42,131 nt of DNA from Deltaproteobacteria bacterium (lineage in GTDB: Bacteria; Myxococcota_A; Polyangia; Polyangiales; Polyangiaceae): the NCBI GenBank assembly GCA_003235365.1, contig QJWJ01000316.1, positions 1 through 42,131 on the forward strand. The letters run 5' to 3'. Of the stretch, positions 14,985-24,588 are shown one piece after another. The notes beneath the pieces are model-generated. The model was given only the letters and a program-made list of their open reading frames with translations, did no database searches and was not told the origin of the DNA. How positions within the stretch are numbered: the stretch's first letter is position 1; each line of letters begins with the position of its first letter. The position numbers were made by a program, and so were the translations under genes.

Positions 14985-16177
14985 TGGATGGTCGTTTCCA
15001 GGGATGGCAGTAGCTCCAACACGTCCGGTCCGACCGGGGCCACCAGGTCGATCACTTCGTTGGCGCTGGCTCCGGCCACAATGGCCTCTCGTGCCGCGCT
15101 CGAGCCGCTGAGCAGATCGAACGCGAGCCGGTCCGTCTCGAACTCGTAGGCGCGGTCGAGGAACTGGAACTGTTCGGGCGCCTGGGCGTATGCCAACGTG
15201 AGCAGCGTGAGGTAGGTCGTCACCGGGCGAAATTGCGCCGGGGCAGTGACGTGCAGCATGACGCCGCGGCAAAGCTGTCCGGCGTGCTTTTCGAAACTGG
15301 GCTTGAATGCCACGGGGCGGGCCATCACCCCCGCCAGTGCGGCGTCGCTCAACGCCGACGCCAGGCGTTCACCATCGAGGAACGGCGCGCCGATCACTCG
15401 AAACGGAAAACTGGTGCCGCGCCCTTCGGAAAGGTTCGTACCCTCCACGAGGCAACCGCCTGGATAGAGCAATGCCGTTTCGAGACTCGGCATGTTGGGG
15501 GAGGGCGGGATGAACGGCCTGCCCCAGGCGGCGGCCGTGCTCCAGCGCTCCCACCCCTGGCACAGCACGACGGAGAACGCGCCGTCCGCGCCGGGGGCAT
15601 GTCCGTCTTTGACGAGAAAGTGGGTCAGAACTTCCCCGAGGGTCAAGCCGTGGCGAATCGCCAGGGGTTCGAGACCGACGAAGGAGAGAAAGCCCTCTGC
15701 CTGCGGCTTGCCTTCACACGTGGACGGGTCGCTACCCAGCGGGTTGGGGCGGTCGAGCACGACCACGTGGACGTTCTTGGCGATCGCCGCCCGCGCGGTG
15801 AGCAGTGCGGTCCACACGTAGGTGTAGTAGCGGGCCCCGACGTCCACCAAGTCGATGACCAGAGTATCGATGCCCTGAAGATCTTCGTCTTTGGGCGCCA
15901 GCGAGTCCTTGCTCGCGCCGTACAAGCTGACCAGACGTGGCCCTTCCTGCTCACTCGATACCTCGACTCCCTCTTCAGCTTGTGCCGAGCCGTCGAAGCC
16001 GTGCTCGGGAGTGAAGACCACGTTGGCACTCACTCCGAGCTCTTCGAGCACGGCGAGCGTCGAGCGGCCGCGACGATCCACTGCCGCCGCGTGGGTCAGG
16101 ACCGCACACGCGCCGTTTCGAAGTCGCTTTCTGGTGTTGGAGAGCTGGCCGCTGGAGAGTCGATCGATGCCCCACAT
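14969..16177 (-). CDS. namZ: Exo-beta-N-acetylmuramidase-like protein (DUF1343, NamZ)
   Basis: DUF1343 proteins such as NamZ release N-acetylmuramic acid from the non-reducing end of peptidoglycan fragments during cell-wall recycling. The 402 residues carry the family signatures LTHAAAVDRRG, VVFTPEHGFDG (E58, H59), RLVSLYG, LVIDLVDVGARYYTYVWT, VVVLDRPNPLG and EGTNLSEGRGTSFPF. I chose the ATG at 16177, preceded by AAAGGA; a TTG at 16195 is the alternative. No signal peptide is visible, unlike the secreted Bacillus enzyme, so this one probably acts in the cytoplasm on imported fragments (inference). Confidence 0.88.
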   Translation of the reverse strand: MWGIDRLSSGQLSNTRKRLRNGACAVLTHAAAVDRRGRSTLAVLEELGVSANVVFTPEHGFDGSAQAEEGVEVSSEQEGPRLVSLYGASKDSLAPKDEDLQGIDTLVIDLVDVGARYYTYVWTALLTARAAIAKNVHVVVLDRPNPLGSDPSTCEGKPQAEGFLSFVGLEPLAIRHGLTLGEVLTHFLVKDGHAPGADGAFSVVLCQGWERWSTAAAWGRPFIPPSPNMPSLETALLYPGGCLVEGTNLSEGRGTSFPFRVIGAPFLDGERLASALSDAALAGVMARPVAFKPSFEKHAGQLCRGVMLHVTAPAQFRPVTTYLTLLTLAYAQAPEQFQFLDRAYEFETDRLAFDLLSGSSAAREAIVAGASANEVIDLVAPVGPDVLELLPSLETTIHQASA

Positions 16178-16376
16178 CTGCGAAATTCCTTTCAAAGCAC
16201 TCCGCCTCGCGGAAGAGCGACCGGGGAGTAGCAGAGCGTTCGATGGGGGCGCAAGGACCTCGGCCAGGCCGGCGAGGGCGCAACTTCTTGCGGGGTGACT
16301 GCTGCCGAGGTAGAAACTTTTTCCTAGTGAGCTCCGTCTTCAAAAACCAGCCGATCGCCGCCGCACGGAGCCTGTC

Positions 16377-17741
<1,365 letters not shown>

Positions 17742-17864
17742 AAATCTTCAGTGCAGCGGCTTGCGATGCCGTCCGCCGCTTCGCTCCATGGCTCGCTTTC
17801 ATGCCCTCCGGTCTACACCCGCGACGGCCTGAGCAAGAGCGGTATCATCGAGCGCTGAGGGCGA

Positions 17865-17892
17865 TTGACGCTCCTTGCCGGCGGTGTAGACT
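17865..17892 (+). promoter_or_regulatory. Sigma-70-type promoter for the lipoprotein gene
   Basis: TTGACG (17865-17870) and TAGACT (17887-17892) are separated by 16 bases, close to the housekeeping consensus. The expected transcript start (about 17899-17900) falls at or next to the ATG at 17901, so the mRNA would be leaderless or nearly so. No Shine-Dalgarno sequence precedes the ATG, which agrees with this. Prediction by eye. Confidence 0.4.
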
Positions 17893-17900
17893 CGCGCGCC

Positions 17901-18488
17901 ATGAAGTACTCTCTCCTCCTACTCGCTTCCTCGTTCGCTTTGGCGTGCGGTCCCAGCTACGAGACCAGTCACGTGATGACTCCCGAAGAGCGCCTGCAAG
18001 AGCAAGAGCGCCTCGCATACGAGGCCGAGGTGGAGTCGCGCAAGAACGGTGACGACTCGGAACTCGATCTGAGCGACGAAGACGAAGAAGTGAAGAGCTT
18101 CGACGTCAAGCAAGCCGAGATGGAGTTGCGTCGAGCCACGTTGTCCGCGGTAACCTGCCCCGACGTCGTGGAGAAGGCTCCCAAGGGCACGGGTGAGGTG
18201 AGCGTGGTCTTCCGCGGAGACGGAGCTGTCAAGGAAGCGTCGATCAACTCGCCGTTTTCGGGGTCCGAGATCGAGGACTGCGTGCTCAACGCCTACCGCG
18301 CCGTGATCGTGCCGCCGTTCAAGGAGTCGGAGTACTCGATGACGTGGAAGGTCGACCTCTCCGGCAAGAAGAAGGATCTCATGCCCAAGGAAGACGATGG
18401 CCTGGGCGCAGCCTTTGGTGGCGGTGAAGAGGGCGAAGAGAAAGGCGACGGCAAGGACGCCAAGAAGGACGGCAAGAAGAAGAAGTAA
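17901..18488 (+). CDS. Lipoprotein with AgmX/TonB-like C-terminal domain
   Basis: Protein of 195 residues. A lipoprotein signal (MKYSLLLLASSFALAC-G) puts the lipidated cysteine at C16. Next comes an acidic, disordered stretch (about 25-70, including DLSDEDEEV), then a compact domain (about 70-160: AEMELRRATLSAVTC, GEVSVVFRGDGAVKEASI, EIEDCVLNAYRAVIVPPF) that resembles the C-terminal domain of AgmX-type gliding/transport proteins and TonB-like domains. Two cysteines in it may form a disulfide. A Gly/Glu/Lys-rich tail ends in KKKK. The ATG at 17901 fits the signal better than a GTG or TTG further up. The role is unknown. Confidence 0.75.
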   Translation: MKYSLLLLASSFALACGPSYETSHVMTPEERLQEQERLAYEAEVESRKNGDDSELDLSDEDEEVKSFDVKQAEMELRRATLSAVTCPDVVEKAPKGTGEVSVVFRGDGAVKEASINSPFSGSEIEDCVLNAYRAVIVPPFKESEYSMTWKVDLSGKKKDLMPKEDDGLGAAFGGGEEGEEKGDGKDAKKDGKKKK

Positions 18489-18533
18489 GCGGAGCCATCC
18501 GACGACGCAGCGACGGATGGGACGACGCCACAC

Positions 18534-18568
18534 CAACGCTCCAGCTTCGCACGAAGTCTGGAGCGTTG
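18534..18568 (+). terminator. Strong hairpin downstream of the lipoprotein gene
   Basis: A perfect 11-bp inverted repeat, CAACGCTCCAG / CTGGAGCGTTG, encloses a smaller stem (CTTC/GAAG). It starts 45 bases after the lipoprotein stop. No T-run follows, as is common in GC-rich genomes. A weaker CCATCCG/CGGATGG repeat (18495-18520) precedes it. Confidence 0.55.
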
Positions 18569-18737
18569 CCGTTACGGCGCATCAGACTCGTCGTATGGCC
18601 TGAGGCAGCTCTCACCATGACGAGCTCGCGATTCGCGAATGCTCACTCGATGCAACGGAGAATGGAGACGAGATCCTCACCCAACGCGGGTCCGAAAAAA
18701 CGCCCGACAACCGTGCTCGCCCATCAGCGCGCGATGA

Positions 18738-18956
18738 TCACAACATCCACACGCCGCAGACCACCAGAGCCGAGGCGAGGGCGATGGACGCGACCGCGGC
18801 GATTTCCCAGATGACGTGGGACCGATCGGATTGGGCTGGCTCGTGGATCCCGCGCAGCTGAATCGATGCGAAGCGACTTGCCGCGCGCTGCATGCGGCGG
18901 CCCGTCAGAGCCAGATTTGCAGCCTGCAGAGCGGGATCAATGGGTTCTGAATCCAT
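18738..18956 (-). CDS. Candidate small tail-anchored membrane protein (72 aa)
   Basis: An ATG frame of 72 residues: a polar N-terminus (MDSEPIDPALQAANLALTGR), a basic amphipathic middle, and one hydrophobic C-terminal helix (about 49-72, VIWEIAAVASIALASALVVC) ending two residues before the stop. Codon third positions favour G/C. No family is recognised and no clear ribosome binding site precedes the start. The single C-terminal helix after a soluble part is a plausible tail-anchored design. It is the only coding-like frame I see between the lipoprotein and the MshEN gene. Confidence 0.4.
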   Translation of the reverse strand: MDSEPIDPALQAANLALTGRRMQRAASRFASIQLRGIHEPAQSDRSHVIWEIAAVASIALASALVVCGVWML

Positions 18957-19323
18957 CGAGGGCTGGATCTATCCAACGTCGCGTGCCTTGTCGAGCGTTG
19001 GATGCGAGGTTTTTGGTCGCAAGGTTTCGAGGCACGATCTCACTGTGCGGGCGAGCAACTGAGCGCAAGTGCGACAGGCCTGGTGTTTGTCCACAGGCGC
19101 TACTGTGCTGCTGTCGGGTGGGAAGGTTCAGGGCAAACTGCAACGATCACCGCTTGGGGCGCAGTTGATCGGCGGGTCGGATCATCGCCGCACCGCAGCG
19201 CGTCGAGGCGCGACGCTGCCATCGCGATTCGCTCGACTCTCGCTGAACGCGAACCAATTCATTGTGGGAGGTAAGCGACGGTCATCTCGACGTCGGTGCG
19301 TCGCGGCCAACCCGCCTGCGCTC
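18957..19323. other. Intergenic stretch without a supported gene
   Basis: I see no convincing gene. It contains an 8-bp inverted repeat ATCCAACG (18971-18978) / CGTTGGAT (18996-19003) and moderately AT-richer sequence around 19250-19280. Short frames on both strands lack coding character. Confidence 0.4.
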
Positions 19324-20748
19324 TCAGGGACCGCGTTTGGGCGGTTTTGCCCCCGCGTTTCCGAAGCTTTGGACCAACGCTTCGGTGCCCTGCCGGGTGG
19401 TCGAAGGGCGCTGTCGCAGGCGCTCCTCGAAGTCGACGGCGTCTGATTCGGCATGCAGCGCCGAACTCGGCCCAGAACTGCTTCGTCCGGCCTTCTTGGT
19501 CAAGATCTCTCGCTCGATGGCCTGAGACATCAGCGCTTCGAACGCCAGCAGATCACCCACGTCCTCCAACTTCACGTCGGTGCCTTCGAAGCCTCCGAGC
19601 AGAATCAATGTCGTCTTGTTGCGCACGCGTACCGGTAACAACACACTGCGACCGGGCCCTTCGCAGCCCAGTTCGCGCGCCAGTTCGCGGTCGACGTCGT
19701 CCAGTTCCACCAAAGACCAGTGCCCCGTCGCTGCAACTTCCTGCAGCGCAGGGAACTGGTCGAGCGCGAATTGGGGATCGAGCGCGTGTGTGGCCGCGCC
19801 ATGCAACGCACGACAGTCGCGCAGGGCTGCGCCAGTGGAAGTCACCGCGAAGATGGCGCTGTAGTCGAAGTACTGCGCGGCGAAGTCGAAGTAGATCTGC
19901 ACCAGCATTTCCACCGAACCGGCTTCGCGCAGGTCGCGTTTGGCGTCGGACGCGGTGTACGGACCGCGGCGGCGAGCGCGCGTCGGGCGCAGCGTCGGAC
20001 CGCGGGTAGCCGTCTCGAGTTCACGGTGGATGTCTTCGGTCGTACCAGACCGCGTGGTGCGTGGGGGGTCGAGCGGATCGGCCGCCTGGTGCTCGCGCCG
20101 CTCTTGCATTGGTGTGTTGTGCGTGCGGCTCTTCGCCGCGGTCCCGCTTTCGCCGTGGGTCTCCGCTTCGCTCCACGTCATCGGGAACCCCACTGGAACA
20201 ATGCTCGGCGCGTGGGGGAGCTTCGAGAAGCTCGGACCGCGAATGAGCGTGTCGTCCGCGTGGACCGATGGCGTCGGCTGTTTGCCCTCCAAACGGGCCA
20301 ACGCCTTGCTGACGCGCGCCTCGACGGGATGCGCATAGTCCCGTGCCAGTGCCTGGCGGACGCGTGGCGCCAGCGCGAGTAGCTGCCGCACACGCACGTT
20401 CAGCGTGTTGCTCAGGTGTTGCTCGGTCTCCGTGGGTAGCGGTTCGCTGGCGATGACGGTCAATACGTCGCCGTCGAGGCGAAATGGGTAGATGCACCAG
20501 CTCATCGCGCTGTGACGCGGCAACAGCTCAATCGCCGCCGCGGAGGCGTAGGGCAGTTCACCGCTCGGCGCGGGCGACATTCCGTAAGTCACGCAGGCTG
20601 CCCGCATCGTCGCCTTTTCGTCGATGGATCGGATGTCGAGCAGGTTCGTGATCAGATCGCCACCGTACAGGGCACTGCGCGCGTGGGCCGTCTCGACTTC
20701 CTGCTCGGAAGCGACGCCTTCGTCGATGAGAGCCTGTTTGAGATCCAT
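19324..20748 (-). CDS. MshEN-type N-terminal domain fused to a GAF-like domain
   Basis: Protein of 474 residues. Residues 1-140 resemble the GspE/MshE N-terminal domain: MDLKQALIDEGVASEQEVE, GGDLITNLLDIRSIDE, AAIELLPRHSAMSWCIYPFR, DGDVLTVIASEP. Some MshEN domains bind cyclic di-GMP, but I cannot confirm the key residues. A disordered linker (about 150-290) leads to a GAF-like domain (about 295-425: VEMLVQIYFDFAAQYFDYSAIFAV, GRSVLLPVRVRNKTTLILLGGF). There is no ATPase domain, so it is not a secretion ATPase. I chose the ATG at 20748; the frame upstream to 21411 is antisense-like read-through over mgtE. It follows mgtE on the same strand after 146 bases. Confidence 0.75.
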   Translation of the reverse strand: MDLKQALIDEGVASEQEVETAHARSALYGGDLITNLLDIRSIDEKATMRAACVTYGMSPAPSGELPYASAAAIELLPRHSAMSWCIYPFRLDGDVLTVIASEPLPTETEQHLSNTLNVRVRQLLALAPRVRQALARDYAHPVEARVSKALARLEGKQPTPSVHADDTLIRGPSFSKLPHAPSIVPVGFPMTWSEAETHGESGTAAKSRTHNTPMQERREHQAADPLDPPRTTRSGTTEDIHRELETATRGPTLRPTRARRRGPYTASDAKRDLREAGSVEMLVQIYFDFAAQYFDYSAIFAVTSTGAALRDCRALHGAATHALDPQFALDQFPALQEVAATGHWSLVELDDVDRELARELGCEGPGRSVLLPVRVRNKTTLILLGGFEGTDVKLEDVGDLLAFEALMSQAIEREILTKKAGRSSSGPSSALHAESDAVDFEERLRQRPSTTRQGTEALVQSFGNAGAKPPKRGP

Positions 20749-20894
20749 GGCGTCTGCTGCTCGGCTTCGTGAACCGTCCGCGGCAGCACAGCATAACCAA
20801 CTGGCGCCTTCTCGCCAGAGCCTGAATCGAGTGCGGGTGGCGTCGATGTAGGTCTTCTCCCAAGGCGTCGCGGCCCTGGGTCCTGGACTCGCAG

Positions 20895-22274
20895 CTACGG
20901 CGCTGGGGCAGCGCCGGCAAGACCGTGCAACAGCAGCCGAGCAAGGCTCAGGTAGACGATGATCCCCATCACATCGACCATGCTGGCGATGAAGGGGGTC
21001 GAGCTCGTGGCCGGATCGAGCCCAAGCCGGTGTAGCAGGATCGGCATCATTCCACCCATCACACAGCCGAGCATCACGATGGTCACGATCGTCGCTCCCA
21101 CCAGCAGCGCGAACTCGCTGCCGTCGCCGGCGAGCAACGAACGGCCAATCCCCAGAATGGCCATCAAGGCGCCCAGAGTGATACCCTGCGCCCCCTCCTT
21201 GGCCAGCACTTTCCACCAATCCTTGGTTTGGATGTCGCCGACGGCCAAACCGCGGATGATCAGTGTGGACGACTGGGACCCCGAGTTGCCGCCAGCGGAG
21301 ATCAGCAAGGGCAGATAGATCGCCAATTGCGTCACGCTGGCCAGCTCGTGTTGAAAGCCCTGCAAGGTTTGCGTCGTCAGAAACCCACCGAGAAACAGCA
21401 CGACCAGCCAAGGTGCGCGCTTCACCAAGAACAACCAGAAGCTGGTATCGAAGTAGCCCTCGCGGATGGGGCTGACCGCGGCCATCAGGTGGACGTCCTC
21501 GTTTTGCTCCTCCGTCAGCACGTCGAGGATGTCGTCGGAAGTGATGACGCCCAACAGCTCGCCCGCGTCGTCGACGACGGGCAGTGCGTTGAGATCGTAC
21601 TTGGCGAGCTTGCTGGCGACCTCTTCTTGGTCGAGCTCGGGCGGCACGCTGATGATGTTGTGCCCCATCACCTCGGAGATGCGTTCGTTGGGCTCGGCGA
21701 GTAGCAGCCGCTTGATCGGCAGTACGCCCAACAGGTGCTCTTCCGCGTTGGTTACGAACAGCGTGTCGATGGTCTCCGCGTCATCGGCGAGCTGGCGCAC
21801 CTCCGCCGTCGCCTCGGAAACGGTCATGTCCGGACGGATCTCGACGTAGTCGGTGGTCATCAAACCACCGGCGGAGGTCTCCGGCCACTGTTGCAGGTCT
21901 TGAACCTCCTCAGCGACCTCCGGATCCTGGGCTTCGAGGTGCCGCAGGATGGGGTCGCTCAAGGCGTCGGGAATGACCGAGAGGAAGTCCGCGCGGTCAT
22001 CCGGGTCCATCTGCAGCGTCAGCTCCGCCGTGGACTCGGCACCGAGCTTCTCGGCGAGCTGTTGCTGTTGCTCTTCATCCAGACGCTCGAAGACTTGCGC
22101 GGCGTAGTCCGTGGGCAGCTCCAGCAACAGCTGCCCGGCTTCGTCGCTGGAGAGTCCTTCGACGATGTCCGCCAGATCCTCGGGATGGATCTCGTCGAGA
22201 ACCTCTTTGACCTCGCCCGGGTTCTCCTCGAGCAGAGCCCTCAGCTCCGGACCGATGAGCTGTCCGACACGCAT
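20895..22274 (-). CDS. mgtE: MgtE-type magnesium transporter
   Basis: Mg2+ channel/transporter of the inner membrane. The 459 residues comprise an MgtE N domain (about 1-130; LDEIHPEDLADIVEGL, LQMDPDDRADFLSVIP), two CBS domains (about 135-260; TSAGGLMTTDYVEI, LPVVDDAGELLGVIT) and the C-terminal pore with five helices (about 285-455). Pore signatures LISAGGNSGSQSSTLIIRGLA and DPATSSTPFIASMVDVMGIIVYL are intact. In this family, Mg2+ bound at the N and CBS domains closes the channel. The start is the ATG at 22274. No M-box-like leader is visible; only 25 bases separate it from the extensin-like gene downstream, suggesting one transcript. Confidence 0.96.
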   Translation of the reverse strand: MRVGQLIGPELRALLEENPGEVKEVLDEIHPEDLADIVEGLSSDEAGQLLLELPTDYAAQVFERLDEEQQQQLAEKLGAESTAELTLQMDPDDRADFLSVIPDALSDPILRHLEAQDPEVAEEVQDLQQWPETSAGGLMTTDYVEIRPDMTVSEATAEVRQLADDAETIDTLFVTNAEEHLLGVLPIKRLLLAEPNERISEVMGHNIISVPPELDQEEVASKLAKYDLNALPVVDDAGELLGVITSDDILDVLTEEQNEDVHLMAAVSPIREGYFDTSFWLFLVKRAPWLVVLFLGGFLTTQTLQGFQHELASVTQLAIYLPLLISAGGNSGSQSSTLIIRGLAVGDIQTKDWWKVLAKEGAQGITLGALMAILGIGRSLLAGDGSEFALLVGATIVTIVMLGCVMGGMMPILLHRLGLDPATSSTPFIASMVDVMGIIVYLSLARLLLHGLAGAAPAP

Positions 22275-22299
22275 GCGGCAGCGCTTAGCAGCTTCCGCA

Positions 22300-23079
22300 T
22301 CAGTTGACCAAGAACCACTTCACGCCCGGTTTGATTTCCAGGTGGAGATGATCTCCGTGCGGTTCGTCGAAGTGCGGGGACAGCATGTAGTGGAAGATCC
22401 GCTGGTCGGCGACTTCGCACATGATGCTCATCAACTCGCGCCCCCGACGTCCGATCAACTTGCGCGCACCGTCACCGCAGGTCCTGGCGCCGATTTGCCC
22501 AGGCCAATGCGGCCCCACGCTCATCCATTCGCCGTTTTTCTTCTTGACGGCGCCGAGGTCGATCGCCAGGCCACCGGGGTGCCGAAAGCGAGGTTTCCCG
22601 TCGTGTTTGCCCTGGATTCGGTACATCGTGAAATGGACGATCTCGACCACGTCGTGTTGCGACAAGATCCGGCACAGATCGTACAGTGCCAGGGCGAGGC
22701 GGGCGTCCAAGATGTTGTAGATGGTGGTCTCCCACTCGTCCTCGGGCAGGCTCGAGTGGATGTCGACACCCCACATCGGCCCGGTGAGGCGAATGGGGGC
22801 GCGCACGCCGTCGACGGGCTGCGTGATGCGCCGGTAGGCGATGCCTCGGCGGTCGAGTTCGCGCAGCGCTTCGCGGTTGCTCATGTTGGCGTAGCGGAAT
22901 GCCGGGGTCTCCTCCGAGGCGACCTCTTTGGGCATTTCCAGATACTTGTTGGTTGCTTGGGCGCCGGACGACACGCACCAAAGCATCGCGGCCAACGCGG
23001 CCGCGCCAAGCCAGCGGCGCGGCCGTGATGCTTTGGAGGGAGCTTGCGGTGTGGTTGGTCGAAGAGCGTTCATGAGCAT
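22300..23079 (-). CDS. Exported extensin-like / M15-like murein peptidase family protein
   Basis: Protein of 259 residues with an N-terminal signal or membrane anchor (about 22-42, WLGAAALAAMLWCVSSGAQA). The mature domain has the zinc-site pattern of the extensin-like C-terminal (DUF882/M15-related) group: RFRHPGGLAIDLG (H and D) and the final HGDHLHLEI (HxH). These resemble D,D-peptidases acting on peptidoglycan; activity is inferred. The start could be ATG 23079 or 23073; a GTG at 23178 would add a long leader before the signal. It is upstream of mgtE on the same strand. Confidence 0.7.
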   Translation of the reverse strand: MLMNALRPTTPQAPSKASRPRRWLGAAALAAMLWCVSSGAQATNKYLEMPKEVASEETPAFRYANMSNREALRELDRRGIAYRRITQPVDGVRAPIRLTGPMWGVDIHSSLPEDEWETTIYNILDARLALALYDLCRILSQHDVVEIVHFTMYRIQGKHDGKPRFRHPGGLAIDLGAVKKKNGEWMSVGPHWPGQIGARTCGDGARKLIGRRGRELMSIMCEVADQRIFHYMLSPHFDEPHGDHLHLEIKPGVKWFLVN

Positions 23080-23082
23080 CGC

Positions 23083-23108
23083 GGGGTAGGTTTCAACCGG
23101 CCTACCCC
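23083..23108. promoter_or_regulatory. Perfect inverted repeat directly upstream of the extensin-like gene
   Basis: GGGGTAGG (23083-23090) and CCTACCCC (23101-23108) form a perfect 8-bp dyad with a 10-base spacer. It ends three bases before the ATG at 23079 (reading on the minus strand) and occupies the place of the ribosome binding site, which is otherwise not visible. It may be an operator or an RNA hairpin that limits translation. Confidence 0.4.
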
Positions 23109-23323
23109 AGTTGGGCGACGATGCCAACGTTTTGGGAGAGCACCACGTGGTACGCGCTTGTGCAGGCTGACTCAGCACGGCTGGGCTCCCGGTCGTGCCT
23201 GACCTCGGACGAGTGGGGCACTCGGGGGCGGCACGGGGACGCTCGAGCGACGGACTCTCGCAGGTCGAAGCCGCCCCGAAAGCGCCCGCGCTCGACGGAT
23301 TCCGTGGTGCCCCTCGCGCTGGG

Positions 23324-24535
23324 TTACGCAGCTCGGCTCGGTTGGGCCGCTGCGCCCAGCGCGCGCTGCAGCTCGGTCAGCAGAGCTGGTGTCCGAAGAA
23401 TCGCTTCCCTCGATTTCTCTTTTCCGTGTCCGATGACCACGCCGTCGAAGGCATAATGAGCGCCGTTCTTCTGGACGATACCCGCGTTGGTCGCCGTCTC
23501 GAGCAAGTCTGCGGCCGCGTCGATGCCGATCCCCCACCGAATGTCGAACTCGGCCTCGGTGAACGGTTGCGCGCACTTGTTCTTCACGACCTTGACCCTG
23601 GTGCGGTTTCCGATCACCACTTCACCGGCAGTCACTTTGCCGGTGCGCCTCACGTCCAAGCGCACGCTCGCGTAGAACTTCAACGCGTTGCCTCCGGTTG
23701 TCGTCTCCGGATTGCCGAACACCACACCAATCTTCTGACGCAACTGGTTGATGAAGATGAACGTCGTGTTTCGCTTGTTGCATACCGCGGTGAGTTTGCG
23801 CAGCGCTTGGCTCATCAATCTGGCGTGCAGCCCCATGTGCGCGTCCCCCATGTCGCCTTCGATCTCGGCACGCGGCGTCAGTGCCGCAACCGAGTCGATG
23901 ACGACCAGGTCGAGTTCGCCGTTCTTCGTCAGAAACTCGGCGATCTCGAGTGCCTGCTCACCGTGGTCCGGCTGAGAGACGAGCAGTGTCGAGGTGTCGA
24001 CTCCAATCGCCTTGGCGTAACGCGTGTCGAACGCGTGTTCCGCGTCGATGAACGCAGCCACCCCGCCTGTGCGTTGAACCTCGGCGATGGCGTGCAACGT
24101 GAGTGTCGTTTTTCCACTCGACTCCGGGCCGAAGATCTCCACGATGCGGCCACGCGGATAGCCGCCGATGCCCAGGGCGCGGTCCAGCGCCGCGGAGCCG
24201 GTCGGGATCGCGGCGATGGGTTCGACGGGACCGTTGCCGAGGAGCATCACCGAGCCCTTGCCGAAGGTCTTCTCCGCCTCACCGACGATGGCACCGAGTT
24301 GGTCCGACCTTTCTGCGCGGGGTTGGTCGTCGTCGAGTGCGCCGGCTCTACGAGCGGCTTTGGCGGTAGGTGACTCGCCCCCGGCCTTCGCGGATGCTGG
24401 CGGAGGTGGCGGCTGGTCCTCTTTGGTGGACGAGGGCGTATCTGTCTCGTCGCGAGGCGACGCCTTGGCCAGGGCCTTGGCGGTCAGTGTGGTGGGTTTG
24501 GAGGAAGGCGTCGGATTCTTCTTGTTCTCGGACAT
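23324..24535 (-). CDS. recA: RecA recombinase with long N-terminal extension
   Basis: DNA-strand-exchange ATPase. The 403 residues begin with about 70 extra residues rich in Pro, Ser, Thr, Lys and Asp before the usual RecA start ([10 protein letters not shown] at 88-97). Core motifs are complete: Walker [10 protein letters not shown] (136-144), catalytic E166 (FIDAEHAFD), Walker [13 protein letters not shown]1 [10 protein letters not shown]2 region [20 protein letters not shown] and [10 protein letters not shown]. The C-terminus ends soon after the core domain, without the acidic tail common in RecA. The ATG at 24535 has a good AAGGAAA site. It lies 53 bases after comM on the same strand. Myxobacteria can carry two recA genes; whether this is the only copy is unknown. 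Confidence 0.94.
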   Translation of the reverse strand: MSENKKNPTPSSKPTTLTAKALAKASPRDETDTPSSTKEDQPPPPPASAKAGGESPTAKAARRAGALDDDQPRAERSDQLGAIVGEAEKTFGKGSVMLLGNGPVEPIAAIPTGSAALDRALGIGGYPRGRIVEIFGPESSGKTTLTLHAIAEVQRTGGVAAFIDAEHAFDTRYAKAIGVDTSTLLVSQPDHGEQALEIAEFLTKNGELDLVVIDSVAALTPRAEIEGDMGDAHMGLHARLMSQALRKLTAVCNKRNTTFIFINQLRQKIGVVFGNPETTTGGNALKFYASVRLDVRRTGKVTAGEVVIGNRTRVKVVKNKCAQPFTEAEFDIRWGIGIDAAADLLETATNAGIVQKNGAHYAFDGVVIGHGKEKSREAILRTPALLTELQRALGAAAQPSRAA

Positions 24536-24588
24536 GGGATTTCCTTGGTTGGAACGGAGGAGCGAGTCGAAAGCGCGCTCCGGGGTCT

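Noticed and set aside
20749..21411. Long minus-strand N-terminal extension of the MshEN gene
   Set aside because: It overlaps mgtE in another frame and is Arg/Ala/Gly-rich nonsense; the domain begins exactly at ATG 20748.
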